Of a stretch of DNA of 64,000 nt, positions 32,587 through 44,525 are shown piece after piece. Source of the stretch: Triglochin maritima (Eukaryota > Streptophyta > Magnoliopsida > Alismatales > Juncaginaceae); assembly GCA_963682175.1 (NCBI GenBank), contig OY821775.1, forward strand, positions 37,136,053-37,200,052, in the 5' to 3' direction. Positions within the stretch are counted from its first letter, which is position 1; each line of letters begins with the position of its first letter. Position numbers and translations under genes: made by a program. A model generated the notes under the pieces. That model was not told the DNA's origin. It did no database searches and saw only the letters and a program-made list of their open reading frames with translations.

Positions 32587-34205
32587 TCGGTAGAGGGGCT
32601 GCACTTCATCGAGAGCTTAAAGTGAGCACTTATGGGTGTGGCAACATGATTGGCATTCTCGAGATTATACATTTCGAGAATTTTTTGGATATAACTTCTT
32701 TGAGTGAGTAGAATTTCAGATCTTTCTGTATCCCTGGAGATCTCCATATCGAGAATCTTCTTTGCACTCCTAAGGTCTTTCCTCTCAAACTCCACACGAA
32801 GTTTCTGTTTGAGATCATCTATATGTTTCATCTCCTTTGCCGCGATCAACATATCATCAACATACAAGAGCAAAAACACGTACGACCCATCTTTGATGCT
32901 CGGCAAGTAAACACAGCTATCATAGCTGCAATGTACAAATGCATTCTCTAACATAAATGTGTCGAAGGAACACTGCCTCGACGACTGCTTGAGCCCGTAG
33001 AGGGACTTCTTCAACTTGCATACTTGACATTCTTTGTCTTGTGTAATGAACCCATCTGACTGCTTCATATAGATCTCCTCCTCCATGTGTCCGTGAGGAA
33101 ACATTGTCTTCACATCCATTTGTTCTAACTCCATGTCATCCATTGTCACCATGGATAACAATACTCTAATAAATGTATGCTTTACAACGAGTGTCAATAT
33201 CTCGTTGTAATCAACCCCTTCCTTTTGAGCGTATCCTTTTGCCACCAACCTTGCCTTGTATTTTAACTCCTCATCCAGAGTTGACCATTCTTTCCTGAAG
33301 ATCCACTTGCACCCAATCGCACACTTTCCTCTTGGAAGTTTCGTTAACTTCCAAGAGTTTCGTTAACTTCTAAGAATGATTCTTTTGAAGAGACTTTATC
33401 TGTTCTGTCATAACCACCATCCACTTGTTCCTGTCCTCCTCCTCAATGGCTTCATTGAATTTGGAAGGGTCCCCCACACTCAGCTACAAGTACAAATGCA
33501 ATGCTAGAGTCATCGCGACCAAACCTCTGTGGTGCCCTAGTGATCCTCCTTTGTCTCCCCTGAGCAATACTCTCTTGCTCAGGCTCTTCCTCAACTCGTG
33601 ATTCGATTGTTTCCTGTTGAACTTCCCTACTCAATTCACCCTTTGAAGTTGTCTCTTACTTCAGTTTCGTCTGCCCACATGGGACCATCTTACCGATCTT
33701 TCTCCTCAACGCCTTTGAGTAATCTTGTCTCATCAAATACTACATTACTCCTCAAGAGCACCTTCTTGTCCATTGGATCCCAAAGCTTATGTCCTTTCAC
33801 TACCCTATCATAACAAAGGAAAATGCATCCCTTTGTTTTCGAATCCAGTTTCGACCGTTGTGTTTCATCAACCAACGTATAAGCTTTGCAACCAAATATT
33901 CTCAGCCTTGAATAATTGTATGGCTCACCCGTCCACACTTCCCGAGGCATCTTTAAATCAAGTGTCGATGACGGTGAGACATTTACTAGATAACACGCAA
34001 GATCAACTGCCTCAGCCCAGAAATCCTTCAACAGATCCGTATGTAGCCTCATTCTTCTTGCTCGTTCACACAGTGTCTTGTTCAACCTTTCAGCTACATC
34101 GTTTTGTTCCGAACTTCGCGGTGCAGTGAAATGCCTCGTGATGCCTTCTTCTTCACAGAAACTTGTGTTGTTGCATTTAAATTGATGATTAATTCTGGGC
34201 ACACT
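32587..34205 (-). pseudogene. Ty1/copia pol remnant: integrase C-half and reverse transcriptase N-half
   Basis: On the minus strand, 34205-33690 encodes the later part of a copia integrase (CEEEGITRHFTAP, QNDVAERLNKTL, then RLRIFGCKAYT). 33634-33452 gives an acidic spacer. 33248-32587 gives the reverse transcriptase (MVAKGYAQKEGVDYNE, MDVKTMFPHG, CKLKKSLYGLKQS, then LLLYVDDML). YVDD, the polymerase signature, is intact. Stops and a small duplication (gtttcgttaacttc twice near 33340) break the link between integrase and RT. RT is cut off after SMKCSPSTE by the LINE insertion, so RNase H is lost. It is non-functional. Confidence 0.85.
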
Positions 34206-34229
34206 ATGTTTTCTGGGCCGACGGGCCAT

Positions 34230-35108
34230 GAGTGGGTCTCTAGCTTCAGAGGTCAGGCGTAAGATAAGTCCTGGGCAGGCACACTGCCATTCTGTCTCAG
34301 GGTAGGTGTTCCCAAGTTCGCGATGACACCATGTAGGTCACTTGCCGCGAATTGGGACACTTATCCGGTGCATCGCTTTGTGTCGAGCGGTGGATCACTG
34401 TCGAATGACTGCCTATGACTAGTAAGGCTAGTGTTCTGGTTCCTTTCGAGGAATGTGTTCGGGTGCGCCCGACTGGCACGACTTATGGAGTCGTAGCCTT
34501 CTGTTGCATTTGATGCTTTTCTGTTCTGTTTCTGACTAGCATGACTGGTATTCTGGTTCCCTTGGAGGGATTTCTGCGGGTGTTACCCGGTTGGCACGAT
34601 ATTGGAGTTGTAGCCTTCAGATGCATTGTGTGCTTTTCTGTTTCTGTTTCTGATGCTTTTGTCTTAGATAGACTGCGTGCATTCTTCTATAAAACTCCGT
34701 TTGGGCCAGGGACATACTGGGTTTTCTTTATAGAAAACTCACGCATATGTTGATGCGGTGCTTGCAGGTACTTAGATTCCTTAGGGCAGACTGGACGAGT
34801 AGTCGAAGATTCTGTACACGAGGGACACGTTGACCAGATTCTTCAGTGTGTCTTGTGCTTCCACATTATTTACGATGTATTTCTCTTTTGAACTCGATGT
34901 AATGTATTTGACCTTATTACCATATATGGATAATCTTTCCTTTTTCAGTTATGTTTTATGTTAGTCTATTCATGTATGATCTCTCTACGTATTGTCGAGT
35001 CATTTGTTTGATGTGTCTTTGTAACTCCTTCAGTCGTCGTGTATGTCTCTGATCGCGACACTTGTAGTCCTCCCCAGTGTGCATACCCGCGAGATCGGGG
35101 GCATTACA
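34230..35108 (+). mobile_element. LTR (3' portion) of a Ty3/gypsy-type retrotransposon
   Basis: The segment ends GCATTACA at 35108 and is followed two bases later by a Met-initiator tRNA primer site, so it is an LTR read on the plus strand. It contains a diverged tandem duplication of about 110 bp (ctggttcc...ggcacgac...tagccttc at about 34435 and 34550). The left border is unclear: the LTR joins the copia integrase remnant at about 34210-34230. Assignment to gypsy (chromovirus-like) is inference from the phrase style. Confidence 0.55.
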
Positions 35109-35111
35109 ACT

Positions 35112-35123
35112 TGGTATCAGAGC
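35112..35123 (+). promoter_or_regulatory. Primer binding site (initiator-Met tRNA)
   Basis: TGGTATCAGAGC, the standard complement of the 3' end of plant initiator Met tRNA, begins 3 bases after the LTR terminus. No gag follows; the internal region is lost. Confidence 0.8.
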
Positions 35124-35167
35124 AGGTCGATCCCTAAAGTGTACATAATCTGAAGACTCTCCAGTGG

Positions 35168-36555
35168 GGTGATTTACATCATTTCATGCTTACATTTGTA
35201 TCTTATATCCATTATATTTCACCTAAACAATGCTACATGACGAGTTTTATGTTTGAATTTTTGAAATAAATAGGTTTGAAGATAATAGGCATAAAATGAC
35301 CTAAAAGCATGAAAAAGGACTGAGTTGAGAGACTCAAGGACTAAGATGCAAGATCAAATGACCTGAACGTAAAATCGAAGGACCAATGAGCAAACAAGAA
35401 TACTTCACACCATCATGGGGAGTTTTTTGGCAATTATATTCGGGTCGGAGCTCCAACAAGCGAAGTAGATGCATCAAAGACAAACCAAGCCATTCAGAAA
35501 ATCCCAGAAGAAAATTCAGAGCAATCTGAACACTGTAGACCGCTAATTGGCGGTCGCTTTTGGTCTGGATCCGCAAAGATTTATGTGGGGAGTGTATTAG
35601 TGTGTATTTAGTCTATTTCTGGTATTTGTTTACTCCCATACCGGGGGATTGTCTCGAATTACCTTTTTCTATGGCTATAAATAGAACTCTTCACCTTCTA
35701 TTATAATCACCCATTGCTTGGTGGCATTCTCTATACTTGGAGTAAGCCTTGGAGCAAAATCTCAAGGTGGAGAAGAATGCCGCTAGTGATGTGAGTCATC
35801 TAATAAAATAATTTTTCCATTGTTTTGTTCTATGTTGTTTCTTTATGCATGCTTAGCTTAGTTTTATTTCTTTGATACTAGGCTAAAGTAGTTAGAATGT
35901 TTCTTTTCTTCTTTAGTTTAATTGTTAGCGTAATGTGTAGTGAGTAGATCCATCCCCCTTTGGGGTGGAGATGATGTTCATACATGCATTAAAGAATAGA
36001 TATGAATGCTTTATATTTTGATTGTGTTGATAAATGTGAATGTATGCTTGCTTGTTAGAGTAGAATACTACACTTGATGGATTTTGCCACACATCTTAGA
36101 CACCTCACATGCTTGTTTAGGTTTTGAAATAACCAACTTTTGTATATGAATGTTAATCAACTAGGGTAGTGAATGGATTGATAGGTTTTGACATAACCTT
36201 TAGACACTTCCTATGCATGAAAACACTACCTACATTTGTGCCTATAAAATGCATTCTTTACCATCTTTTTACATGTGTGCACACACTCCACCCCTAGGGG
36301 TCTTTCCCTTCTTGATTCCAGCTTAGTTTTACATTCTTTTAGTTTTGATTCGAAGTAATCGTTAGTTTCTTTACTTTGTATTTTTCTTCTTAGTAGTTTA
36401 GTGTAGTGTAGATTAGCATAGACAAACACTTCTCCCTTTTTGTTACCACTTGATTTCTGAAAAACCAGAGGCTACTCACCTCCGTGAGGATCGACATGTA
36501 CTTTCCACCGCTTCAATGCGGCCGTGCACTTGCGGTATTTAAAACGATTAAACAT
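35168..36555 (+). repeat. Left arm of a 1.4-kb inverted repeat (retroelement copy)
   Basis: Reads tgatttacatcatttcatgc ... gctccaacaagcg ... ctaattggcggtcgc ... ggctataaatagaactcttc ... gcggccgtgcacttgcggta. It matches the reverse complement of 38846-40375 with many substitutions and indels. TATAAATAG at about 35680 and the phrase gtgcacttgcggtat at the inner end suggest the LTR plus leader of a Ty3/gypsy-type element. No protein is coded. Confidence 0.65.
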
Positions 36556-37942
36556 GGGGCATCTTGCCCAAACCCTGTCGGTAATTTCATATCTTTTAGA
36601 ATTGCATTCTGATAGTGATAGATCATATTTACGTTGGTTAAATTGCTTTCTTGTGGATTGCTTTGTGTGCTTGGAGACCAAAACCACCAAAGCCCATCAA
36701 TCCTTCTAAGTTCCCTCGCCTCCTCCCACATTTTGGTGCCGAGATCTCCAACAAGTCCAGCCAGTCAAGCAAGCAAGAAGTGCAAGTGCAAGTGCAAGAG
36801 TCGACTAGCTAGCAAGCATAGGAGACGGTTGCAGCAGGATTCCAGCAAAATCTAGGGTTCTTCTCCACCAGTTTCAGGTATGCTCCTACCCCCTTAACAT
36901 AAGAGGATGTAGAGTGGGTATTGGACGGATTTTAGTTCAACACCATTGGGTTAGCCAATCTGAGGTTCAGAGTGCACAAGTGGAGATCCACCCGGTAGTG
37001 TGGATTGTGTTGCATCATCCAAATTTCAGAGGTTGGCTGTGCTTTTCTCCTACTAGCACGACCCTGGCTTCATGATTTCCTTGGTGGTTTGACGAAGAAA
37101 CTAGAAGGGATGATGCTAGGCTATGGGGAGCATGTCGGGGTTGTGTTTGCATGCATGTTGTGCTTGATTTGCTACCACCTCTTGTTGTTTGAAATTATGA
37201 TTTCTTGGTTGATCTGTTATTGTATTTAACATGCCGTAACATGTGATTTTTCTAGGGTGTGTTACTGATTTTAGAACTCATGCTCCTTCAATATTTCATG
37301 ACTTTGTTCAGGTGATATTTGCATGAATCATTACTGATCACAAATCCTATGTCTATGCGTGACTTAGATATACAAGTATACGCTCTGATTTGACAATTTC
37401 CTAAGATATATTCATGACATCTCATCTAAGCATAAGTTGCATAATTCCATGTAGATGTTAATGCAATCGGTATAGATGCATGTATCGGCTTGGATGTTGT
37501 GATGTATTTATCAAATCTAATTTTATGTCCAGCAATGATTAATCCATGTGGATGCTCTGATTTTGTGAACTCTCTAAGAGGTATCTCGTTATACACCACA
37601 TGAGAATAAGTTGCATATTTTCAATTGTGATTGATGAACTCGGTAGGGTTGTTATGTGTCGATTGCTATGATTGCTAATCTAGTTTGATTTCGTTCCAGC
37701 AGTAGCCATATCACATATATAATCTGATTTTCGTATACCTCCTCTGATATGACTTTTTATGTTCTTACATGAAACTATATCAAAATTCGTATATGAGTTA
37801 TGCTACTTATCCTATAACGTCTAGTTTTGCACAGATCCTTAGGCATGTAGATTTATATGGATTATGAATATGCTCAGACTCCTGTCTTCCAGATGTATGC
37901 ATCCATGTTAGATTACTGATATACTTATATATTAATTCCTGT
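36556..37942. other. Unassigned region, possible 5' UTR exon
   Basis: 36720-36880 resembles a plant 5' UTR exon: CT-rich start, tctagggttc (a telo-box-like element), then ccaccagtttcag/gtatgctcc as a possible donor at 36878. No coding exon could be joined to it. 37000-37940 is AT-rich with no gene. Confidence 0.3.
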
Positions 37943-38736
37943 TCGACCAAACTCATTCAGTTTTGGGTCCTGTAATTCGTTGTTTTGTGTTTCTTCCACA
38001 AACACTTACCAAACTTGTCCCAACGGTTATAAGTCACTTAGAGTTTATAAATAAGTGTTCCTATGACACAATTACACAACTCTTACAATTCCATTTGTCA
38101 TATGTGCTTAAGAGAAAACTCCAAGTCTCCCAATCCCCAAATATACTCTCCAAGCTTACACTTCCACACTTTAGTATCAATTCCACATCCTAAGCTAAGT
38201 GTGCTCAAGTTAGAGATTGTGTTCCACTCAACATTGTTGTTCAAGGAAGCAAAGACTTTGGTGAAAGCCCGAAGTGTTCCTCTCGGATTGTGAGAGAAGA
38301 AAGTCAAGCTCACGAGGGTGTTCGTGGAGCTTGTTTTGTAAAAGGCTTAATCTCGATCCGGAACGAGGTTGATAGTGATGATGTGAGCGGAGCTCGAGGG
38401 AGATCGGGCGGAGCATGCAAGAGAGGAAGTAGACGGGAGGCCAAACCTCTATAAAAATCCAGTGTCATCATTGTGGTTTGTTTTACTTGCTTGTTTTTGT
38501 TTAAATTCCACTGCATATTCTTGATTGATTAAACAAGTAGGTAATTAACCTAAAAGTGATTAGAATTAGAGACCCTTACGATCCTACATCTTATGTGTCT
38601 CTATATATGGGAAGGAAACATAACAAGTCATGAGTAAATTTATCATGTCAATCGGGAGCTCCACAACAATCACCACCCCAACCACTATGCACCTCAACAA
38701 CCTTTGTCTCATCCTCCTGGCCAACGTCGGCGACAT
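37943..38736 (+). repeat. Duplicated segment: LTR 3' end plus flank
   Basis: These 794 bp align to 43051-43844 with a constant offset of 5108 and no gap, with about a dozen mismatches. The first 646 bp are the 3' part of a Sirevirus-like LTR (ending cgatcctaca, 38588). The last 148 bp are the non-LTR flank of the second copy. Confidence 0.85.
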
Positions 38737-38845
38737 ATGTAATATGACATAGATTACAAATGCATCATGAGGGTGATAACAAAACTAATGAAACTTGCAT
38801 TAGTTCCTCATGCATAAATATATGATTTTTTCTATGCAAATGATT

Positions 38846-40375
38846 GATCGTTTTATTTAAACCGCAAGTGCACGACCGCGTTGAAGCAGTGACAAATACG
38901 GGTCGTCCACTGGGAGGTGCATCGACGTTTGGTTTGTGCGAAGGCGAGTGGTAAAAATGGAGAGAAAGATTGATTACACTAACTACACTAAGGTGCAAGT
39001 GGAAATCGAAAATAAGCAAGAAACTAAACCCAAAAGGGGGTAGAGAAATAATGTGAACATAAAGAAGTGCGTGTGTGTGTTCATTAATCTCCTCACAACA
39101 TGTAGTGCATGAAATCATAAAACTACATCCAACTTTGCCTCTACATGAATTAAGATAAGACTACATAATTAAAAAATACAAGACAATAATTGGAATGAAG
39201 CTAAATGAAGTCATGTATAAAGACTAGACCCTACTATGCATCCACATGAATTAAGATAAGACTACATCATTAAAACATACAAGACATTAACTAAGGTAAA
39301 GGCAACAAGAGTACATACACTACAATTGTGTTTCCAATATTAATTCCATCCATATCCTAACCTTATCATTCCCCATAAAATAGGTCCACTAATCAAAGCA
39401 TAAGCTAAACTTCATTCAAGAGCATTAACATATCAAAGATAAGAGTGAAAACCCATTAGATGGTTATGGAAACCATATAAAGCTCAAGGGATTAAGATAA
39501 CACATACTTAATACACTACATAATCATATCACATATTTCTCCACCCCCAAATGAGGATGGAACTACTCACACATATTTAAACTAACTACTCTAACAAAAT
39601 GAAGCATTAAACTGAAATGAAACTACACTAATCAAGCAAGAAATATTAAAAAAACAAAAAACAAAACAAACAAGCAAGCATGCATATAAAAGGAAATTAA
39701 ACTAAGAGAGAAACAACACAATTAAAGGAAAAACATCTATTAATAACTCACTCAATACAAGTAGCCATTCCTCCACCAGAGTTTCGCTTCAAGGCTTCAC
39801 TCTTAGTAGGGAAGATGGCCACCAAAGAGGGAGATATTTACAATAGAAGGTGAAAAGTTTTATTTATAGCCAAAGAAAAAGGCAATCCGGGACAATTCCC
39901 CGATGTGAGACTAAACATAAACCAAAAATAGCCTAAACATACTCTAATACATGTGCTGGAGAAATTTGGGCGGATCCAGAGTGATCTGGACCGCCAATTG
40001 GCGGTCCATAAACTTTGGATCGAGTTGGAATTTGTTGTGGGCTTTTCTTGGTATGTTTTCTGATCTTGGATGCATTTACTTGGTTTGTTGGAGCTCCGAC
40101 CCGAATCGAATTGCTAAAATACTCCCCATGATGGTGTGAAGTATTCTGTTTTACTTTTAGGTACTTCTGTCTTACATTCAGGTCCTTCTCCCTTGCATCT
40201 TAGTCCCCAGATCTCACAATTCAGTCTTTTTTCCCAGCTTTTGGGTCTTTTTATGCTTCATCTCTTCAAACCTATTTATTCCTGAAAACTAAACATAAAA
40301 CTCGCCACGTAGCATTGCTTAGGTGTAAGATAATGGATATAAGATACAAATATAAGCATGAAATGATGTCAATCA
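38846..40375 (-). repeat. Right arm of the 1.4-kb inverted repeat
   Basis: The reverse complement matches 35168-36555 (gacatcatttcatgctta, ggagctccgacccgaat, ccaattggcggtcc, ctataaataaaac, gtgcacttgcggttt). The arms are about 2.3 kb apart. It joins a copia gag remnant at about 40385. Confidence 0.65.
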
Positions 40376-40384
40376 GCAAATCAG

Positions 40385-41597
40385 TGAGAACATAAGCGAA
40401 ATGAACACTCGCTTCACTGATATTACTAACTCTCTTTTGGTTCTTGGAAGAAAAATCAATGAAGGAGAGATGACACGGAAGTTTCTCCGGTCGCTTAGCA
40501 ACGATTGGGAAGATAAAGTCGTCATAATTGAAGAGGCGCATGATCTTTCCAAATTAAAGATCGAGGAACTCGTTGGAAATTTGATGGCATAAGAACTTCA
40601 AATTAACCATCGAAAGGAGAAGGAAGCCTCAAAGAACAAACCCTTCTTGTCATTACATGCAAATCTTGAGGAACTAAGGAGGAGTGTAGAAGATGAGGAC
40701 ATTGAAGTCCTGGCCAAAGACTTCTTCAAATACATCAAGAAGGATAAAGAAGAAAAGAATGAAAGAAGAGGTAGAAGAAGTGAAAATGAGAGAAAAGAGA
40801 AGGAGAAGAAAAATGAGATAAGGGAGAGAATGAGAGAAAAGGAGAGGAGTGAGAGAAAAGAGAAGAGGTTGGAAGCTCACAAGGCTACTTGGGACGATTC
40901 ATCGTCATCATCTTCATCCCAATCAACCATACCTTCATCAACAAAGGAATATGCACATATGTGCTACATGGAAATTCAAGATAAAGGAAGTGAGGTATCC
41001 TTTAACTCATACTCTACTAGAACACATTCTTTCTCATCTAAGTCATATGCTAGTTATAGTTCCCGTTCTAAAGAAGAAACATATTCACACGATAAACTTT
41101 AAAATGCATTTAATGACTTAGTTAAACAATATGAGATCATTTGTGACAAAGATAAGAATGCTAGAAAATTGATAAATGATCTCCAAAGCCAAATTGAATC
41201 AATCATGCATGAGAAAAATGATGTGCTTGCTAAACTTGAAACTAATACATCAACTTTTGAAAGTTTAAAAGCAACACCCATTGATAGTGAACAATTAGAT
41301 CTTCAAGCTTGCAATGTGCAATTAAGAAAAGATTTAGAAAAAATCACAAATGGAACCAAGATGCCTGACATGCTATTAGGTAGTCAAAGACAATCCCTAG
41401 ATAAACATGGTTTAGGATACAATGCCAAATTGAAAAACCATGTATCTCATACTACACTAAATGGAAAGCATTGGTTTGTTAAGCATAGTTCTTCAAGTGT
41501 GTGGACTCCTAAAACCAAAATGGTTTGGGTTCCCAAAGCTAATATTCAAGGACCCAAAGTTGTCTGGGTACCTAAATCTAAACTTATATGTGCTTGA
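40385..41597 (+). pseudogene. Ty1/copia gag remnant (UBN2-type), Sirevirus-like
   Basis: The frames read NTRFTDITNSLLVLGRKINE, MTRKFLRSLSNDWEDKV (gag UBN2 motif), then a lysine/glutamate-rich stretch (40740-40870), a serine-rich stretch, and a coiled coil with LQACNVQLRKDLEKIT. It ends with the paired phrases KMVWVPKANIQGP and VVWVPKSKLICA, and a stop at about 41597. The same ending is present in the intact gag at 54191-55360. The N-terminus is lost at the inverted-repeat junction, and stops at about 40590 and 41100 divide it. No protease, integrase or RT follows. Confidence 0.75.
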
Positions 41598-41859
41598 GGA
41601 GGAAGTCGGTGGTGACCGGGCAAGCTTGGGAGTCAAATTCAACGCCGGTTCCATCACCGAATGGAGATTGGAACCAATTCAAGCTTCAAAGTGGGTATAA
41701 TTTCTTATCCTCTAAATTTCTTGAATCAATTGGTTCTAGTCTAGGTTTTCATATGATTAATTGACATATCATATATTCATTCATTGCATATCTCGATATT
41801 AGTATCAACATCCATTGCTTAAGTGTCAAATTTGTAAATGGATGTCAATAGGGGGAACT

Positions 41860-42213
41860 TATACATCACATGCCTAATTGATAAAACTTACTTGATGTTA
41901 GAAGGGGAGAATTAAAATTGAACTTAATCGAAAAATCATATTCATATTGATAGGGGAAGCTTATTGAATATCATTTACTTAAAGTGCAAAAATTAGGGGA
42001 GCATCTTCATTACAAGACATCAAATTCCATGTTTAATTTTATATGTTTTTTATGGATGTCAAAGGGGGAGAGATAATTAAAGGGGTAACTTGAATTTTGA
42101 CTATAATTGAACAAAAACTATGCACATCCATAAGGGGAGCATTTATATGCATAATTTACACTTAAAAATTTCAAGTATTAAGATATAGGTTGTCATCATA
42201 AAAAAAGGGAGAT
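41860..42213 (+). promoter_or_regulatory. Multiple polypurine tracts upstream of the LTR
   Basis: Between the gag end and the LTR, at least seven purine runs of the AGGGGGAA/AAGGGGAG type occur (for example at about 41851, 41905, 41955, 41997, 42064, 42135), the last (aaaaaaagggagat, 42200-42213) directly abutting the LTR. The last one is the functional-position PPT. Repeated PPTs are a known trait of Sireviruses. Confidence 0.65.
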
Positions 42214-43696
42214 TGTTGGCTTTTTTTTACCTTAATACATGTTTTGATGATTTAATCAACCTAATCTTAATTGTAATCAATATAGAGTAACACACATATT
42301 GCATTGCATATATATTGCTTCGTGCTAACTTCTACGAGTGATCAAGACTTAAGGAAGAAAGGAATCAAGTCTAGACATGTAATAAAGCTTATTTGAAGAC
42401 ATGTAATCTAAATTTATTTTGAGTCTTAGGAACTATGTGTAATTAAGCATACTTGAGCTAAAATATACTCAAACACACACTAGGTTCCCTATAAAAGCCA
42501 CACACAAAATTTCATACAATTTAGACTTCCATAGATCACCCAAACTTAGACCGAAAAATACTAAACCAGAACATGAACTGTCTACCCACATTCGGTCGAC
42601 CGAAATAAACCATTCGGTCGACCGTCCAGACCTTTTCGGTCGACCGAAATAAACCATTCGGTCGACCGTCCAGACCTTTTCGGTCGACCGAGGCAACATA
42701 TATTTCCGACCGTTAGAATTGTCGTATTATACCAACGGTCGTATTCGTATTATTTATATATACCACAAAATACTTTTTCCTATCGGTCGACTGAACTTAA
42801 GATGTCTCGACAAACCCAAACTAACTGTTGGTTTTCGGTCGACCGTGAACCTTATTTCGGTCGATCGTATTTGATCTTGTTTGTCAATCCCGTAGAGTCT
42901 GTTAGTTTTTGGTCGACCGAACCCTATTTGGTGTTTGACCGATAACTTAAGTGTACCTAAGTTATAGCCTGACCCGGTCGACCGCACCTTTATTTGTCAA
43001 CCGAACCGAGTTCAAATTTGCCTAATGGTCGACCGTTCTGCCCGATCCGGTCGACCAAACTCATTCAGTTTTGGGTCCTGCAATTTGTTGTTTTGTGTTT
43101 CTTCCACAAACACTTACCAAACTTGTCCCAACGGTTATACATCACTTAGAGCTTATAAATAAGTGTTCCTATGACACAATTACACAACTCTTACAATTCC
43201 ATTTGTCATATACACTTAAGAGAAAACTCCAAGTCTCCCAATCCCCAAATCTACTCTCCAAGCTTACACTTCCACACTTTAGTATCAATTCCACATCCTA
43301 AGCTAAGTGTGCTCAAGTTAGAGATTGTGTTCCACTCAACATTGTTGTTCAAGGAAGCAAAGACTTTGGTGAAAGCCCGAAGTGTTCCTCTCGGATTGTG
43401 AGAGAAGAAAGTCAAGCTCACGAGGGTGTTCGTGGAGCTTGTTTTGTAAAAGGCTTAATCTCGATCCGGAACGAGGTTGATAGTGATGATGTGAGCGGAG
43501 CTCGAGGGAGATCGGGCGGAGCATGCAAGAGAGGAAGTAGACGGGAGGCCAAACCTCTATAAAAATCCAGTGTCATCATTGTGGTTTGTTTTACTTGCTT
43601 GTTTTTGTTTAAATTCCACTGCATATTCTTGATTGATTAAACAAGTAGGTAATTAACCTAAAAGTGATTAGAATTAGAGACCCTTACGATCCTACA
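42214..43696 (+). mobile_element. Sirevirus-like LTR (3' LTR of the gag remnant)
   Basis: Starts TGTTGGCTTTTTTTTACC directly after the PPT and ends ACGATCCTACA. 1483 bp. The U3 part carries many CGGTCGACCG palindromes (42593, 42613, 42639, 42659, 42680, 42836, 42975 and variants). A TATA box (cttataaataagt) lies at about 43153. It is the same family as the LTRs at 52550-57629, though diverged. No matching full 5' LTR is present; 37943-38588 is a duplicate of its 3' end. Confidence 0.8.
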
Positions 43697-43844
43697 TCTT
43701 ATGTCTCTCTATATATGAGAAGGAAACATAACAAGTCATGAGTAAATTTATCACGTCAATCGGGAGCTCCACAACAATCACCACCCCAACCACTATCCAC
43801 CTCAACAACCTTTGTCTCATCCTCCTGGCCGACGTCGGCGACAT

Positions 43845-44201
43845 CAAACCACCACTATCGCCACCACAATCACCACTCCATTCTCCTCCACGCAACAACT
43901 GAAAAGTAAACAAAACAACCTTCTCTTCCCGTCTCTGTCGCTACTTTGCCACAAACCTCCATCGCTGCCTCCATGCATCACCATCGTCTGCTACTGTACC
44001 GACGACATCTCCCACTTCGAGGACATCTCAGGCGCCACCTCGACCAGCTACGACAACCCCCACTTCTTCAGCTACGCCGAGCTCTACATCGGTTCCAATG
44101 ACTTCAACCACAAAGAACTCCTCGGCTTGGGCGGCTTTGGTAGAGTCTACCGAGCCGTCCTCCCAAGCGACGATAATATTGTAGCTGTCAAATGCGTTTA
44201 A
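43845..44201 (+). pseudogene. Lectin receptor-like kinase fragment (LecRK-S.2-like)
   Basis: The frame holds [27 protein letters not shown] then [18 protein letters not shown] and VAVKC before a stop. [17 protein letters not shown] sequence followed by the glycine-rich loop GXGXFGXVY and the VAVK lysine strand is characteristic of LecRK-S.2/AP4.3A kinases. Only the beginning of the kinase domain is present; helix C, the catalytic loop and the activation loop are missing, and no lectin domain is found. It is therefore a truncated gene fragment. Confidence 0.7.
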
Positions 44202-44525
44202 GAGTGAGTTTGGTTTGAGAGAGATGTTGAAACCTGGGATGTGAGAGAGAAGATGAGTGAAAATGGGTATATGATATTTCAAATTTACCATTTTGTGAGT
44301 AAAAATGAAAATATCTCATATCCACCTTTGGATTCAAATTGGATGGTAAATATTTATGAGTCTTACTTAAAGTAAGTGAACCCAGAACTCACTTTATAAT
44401 TTCGACTCATTTCATGACCCAAGTAAATAACACTTATTTTTTAAGTTTTTGTAAAACGAAAGTGATCGGTAAGGAGGCTCTGAAAACAAAACCCCTCGAA
44501 ACCCTTCTCCTCGACAATCTCCCCA

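Noticed and set aside
35112..35123. tRNA-like signal TGGTATCAGAGC as a tRNA gene (also 54142)
   Set aside because: Only the primer-site complement of tRNA-Met is present, directly after LTR ends; no tRNA fold.
37943..43696. 37943-38588 and 42214-43696 as the 5' and 3' LTRs of one retrotransposon
   Set aside because: The similarity runs 148 bp past the LTR ends in both copies and no primer site follows 38588, so the left one is a duplicated segment.
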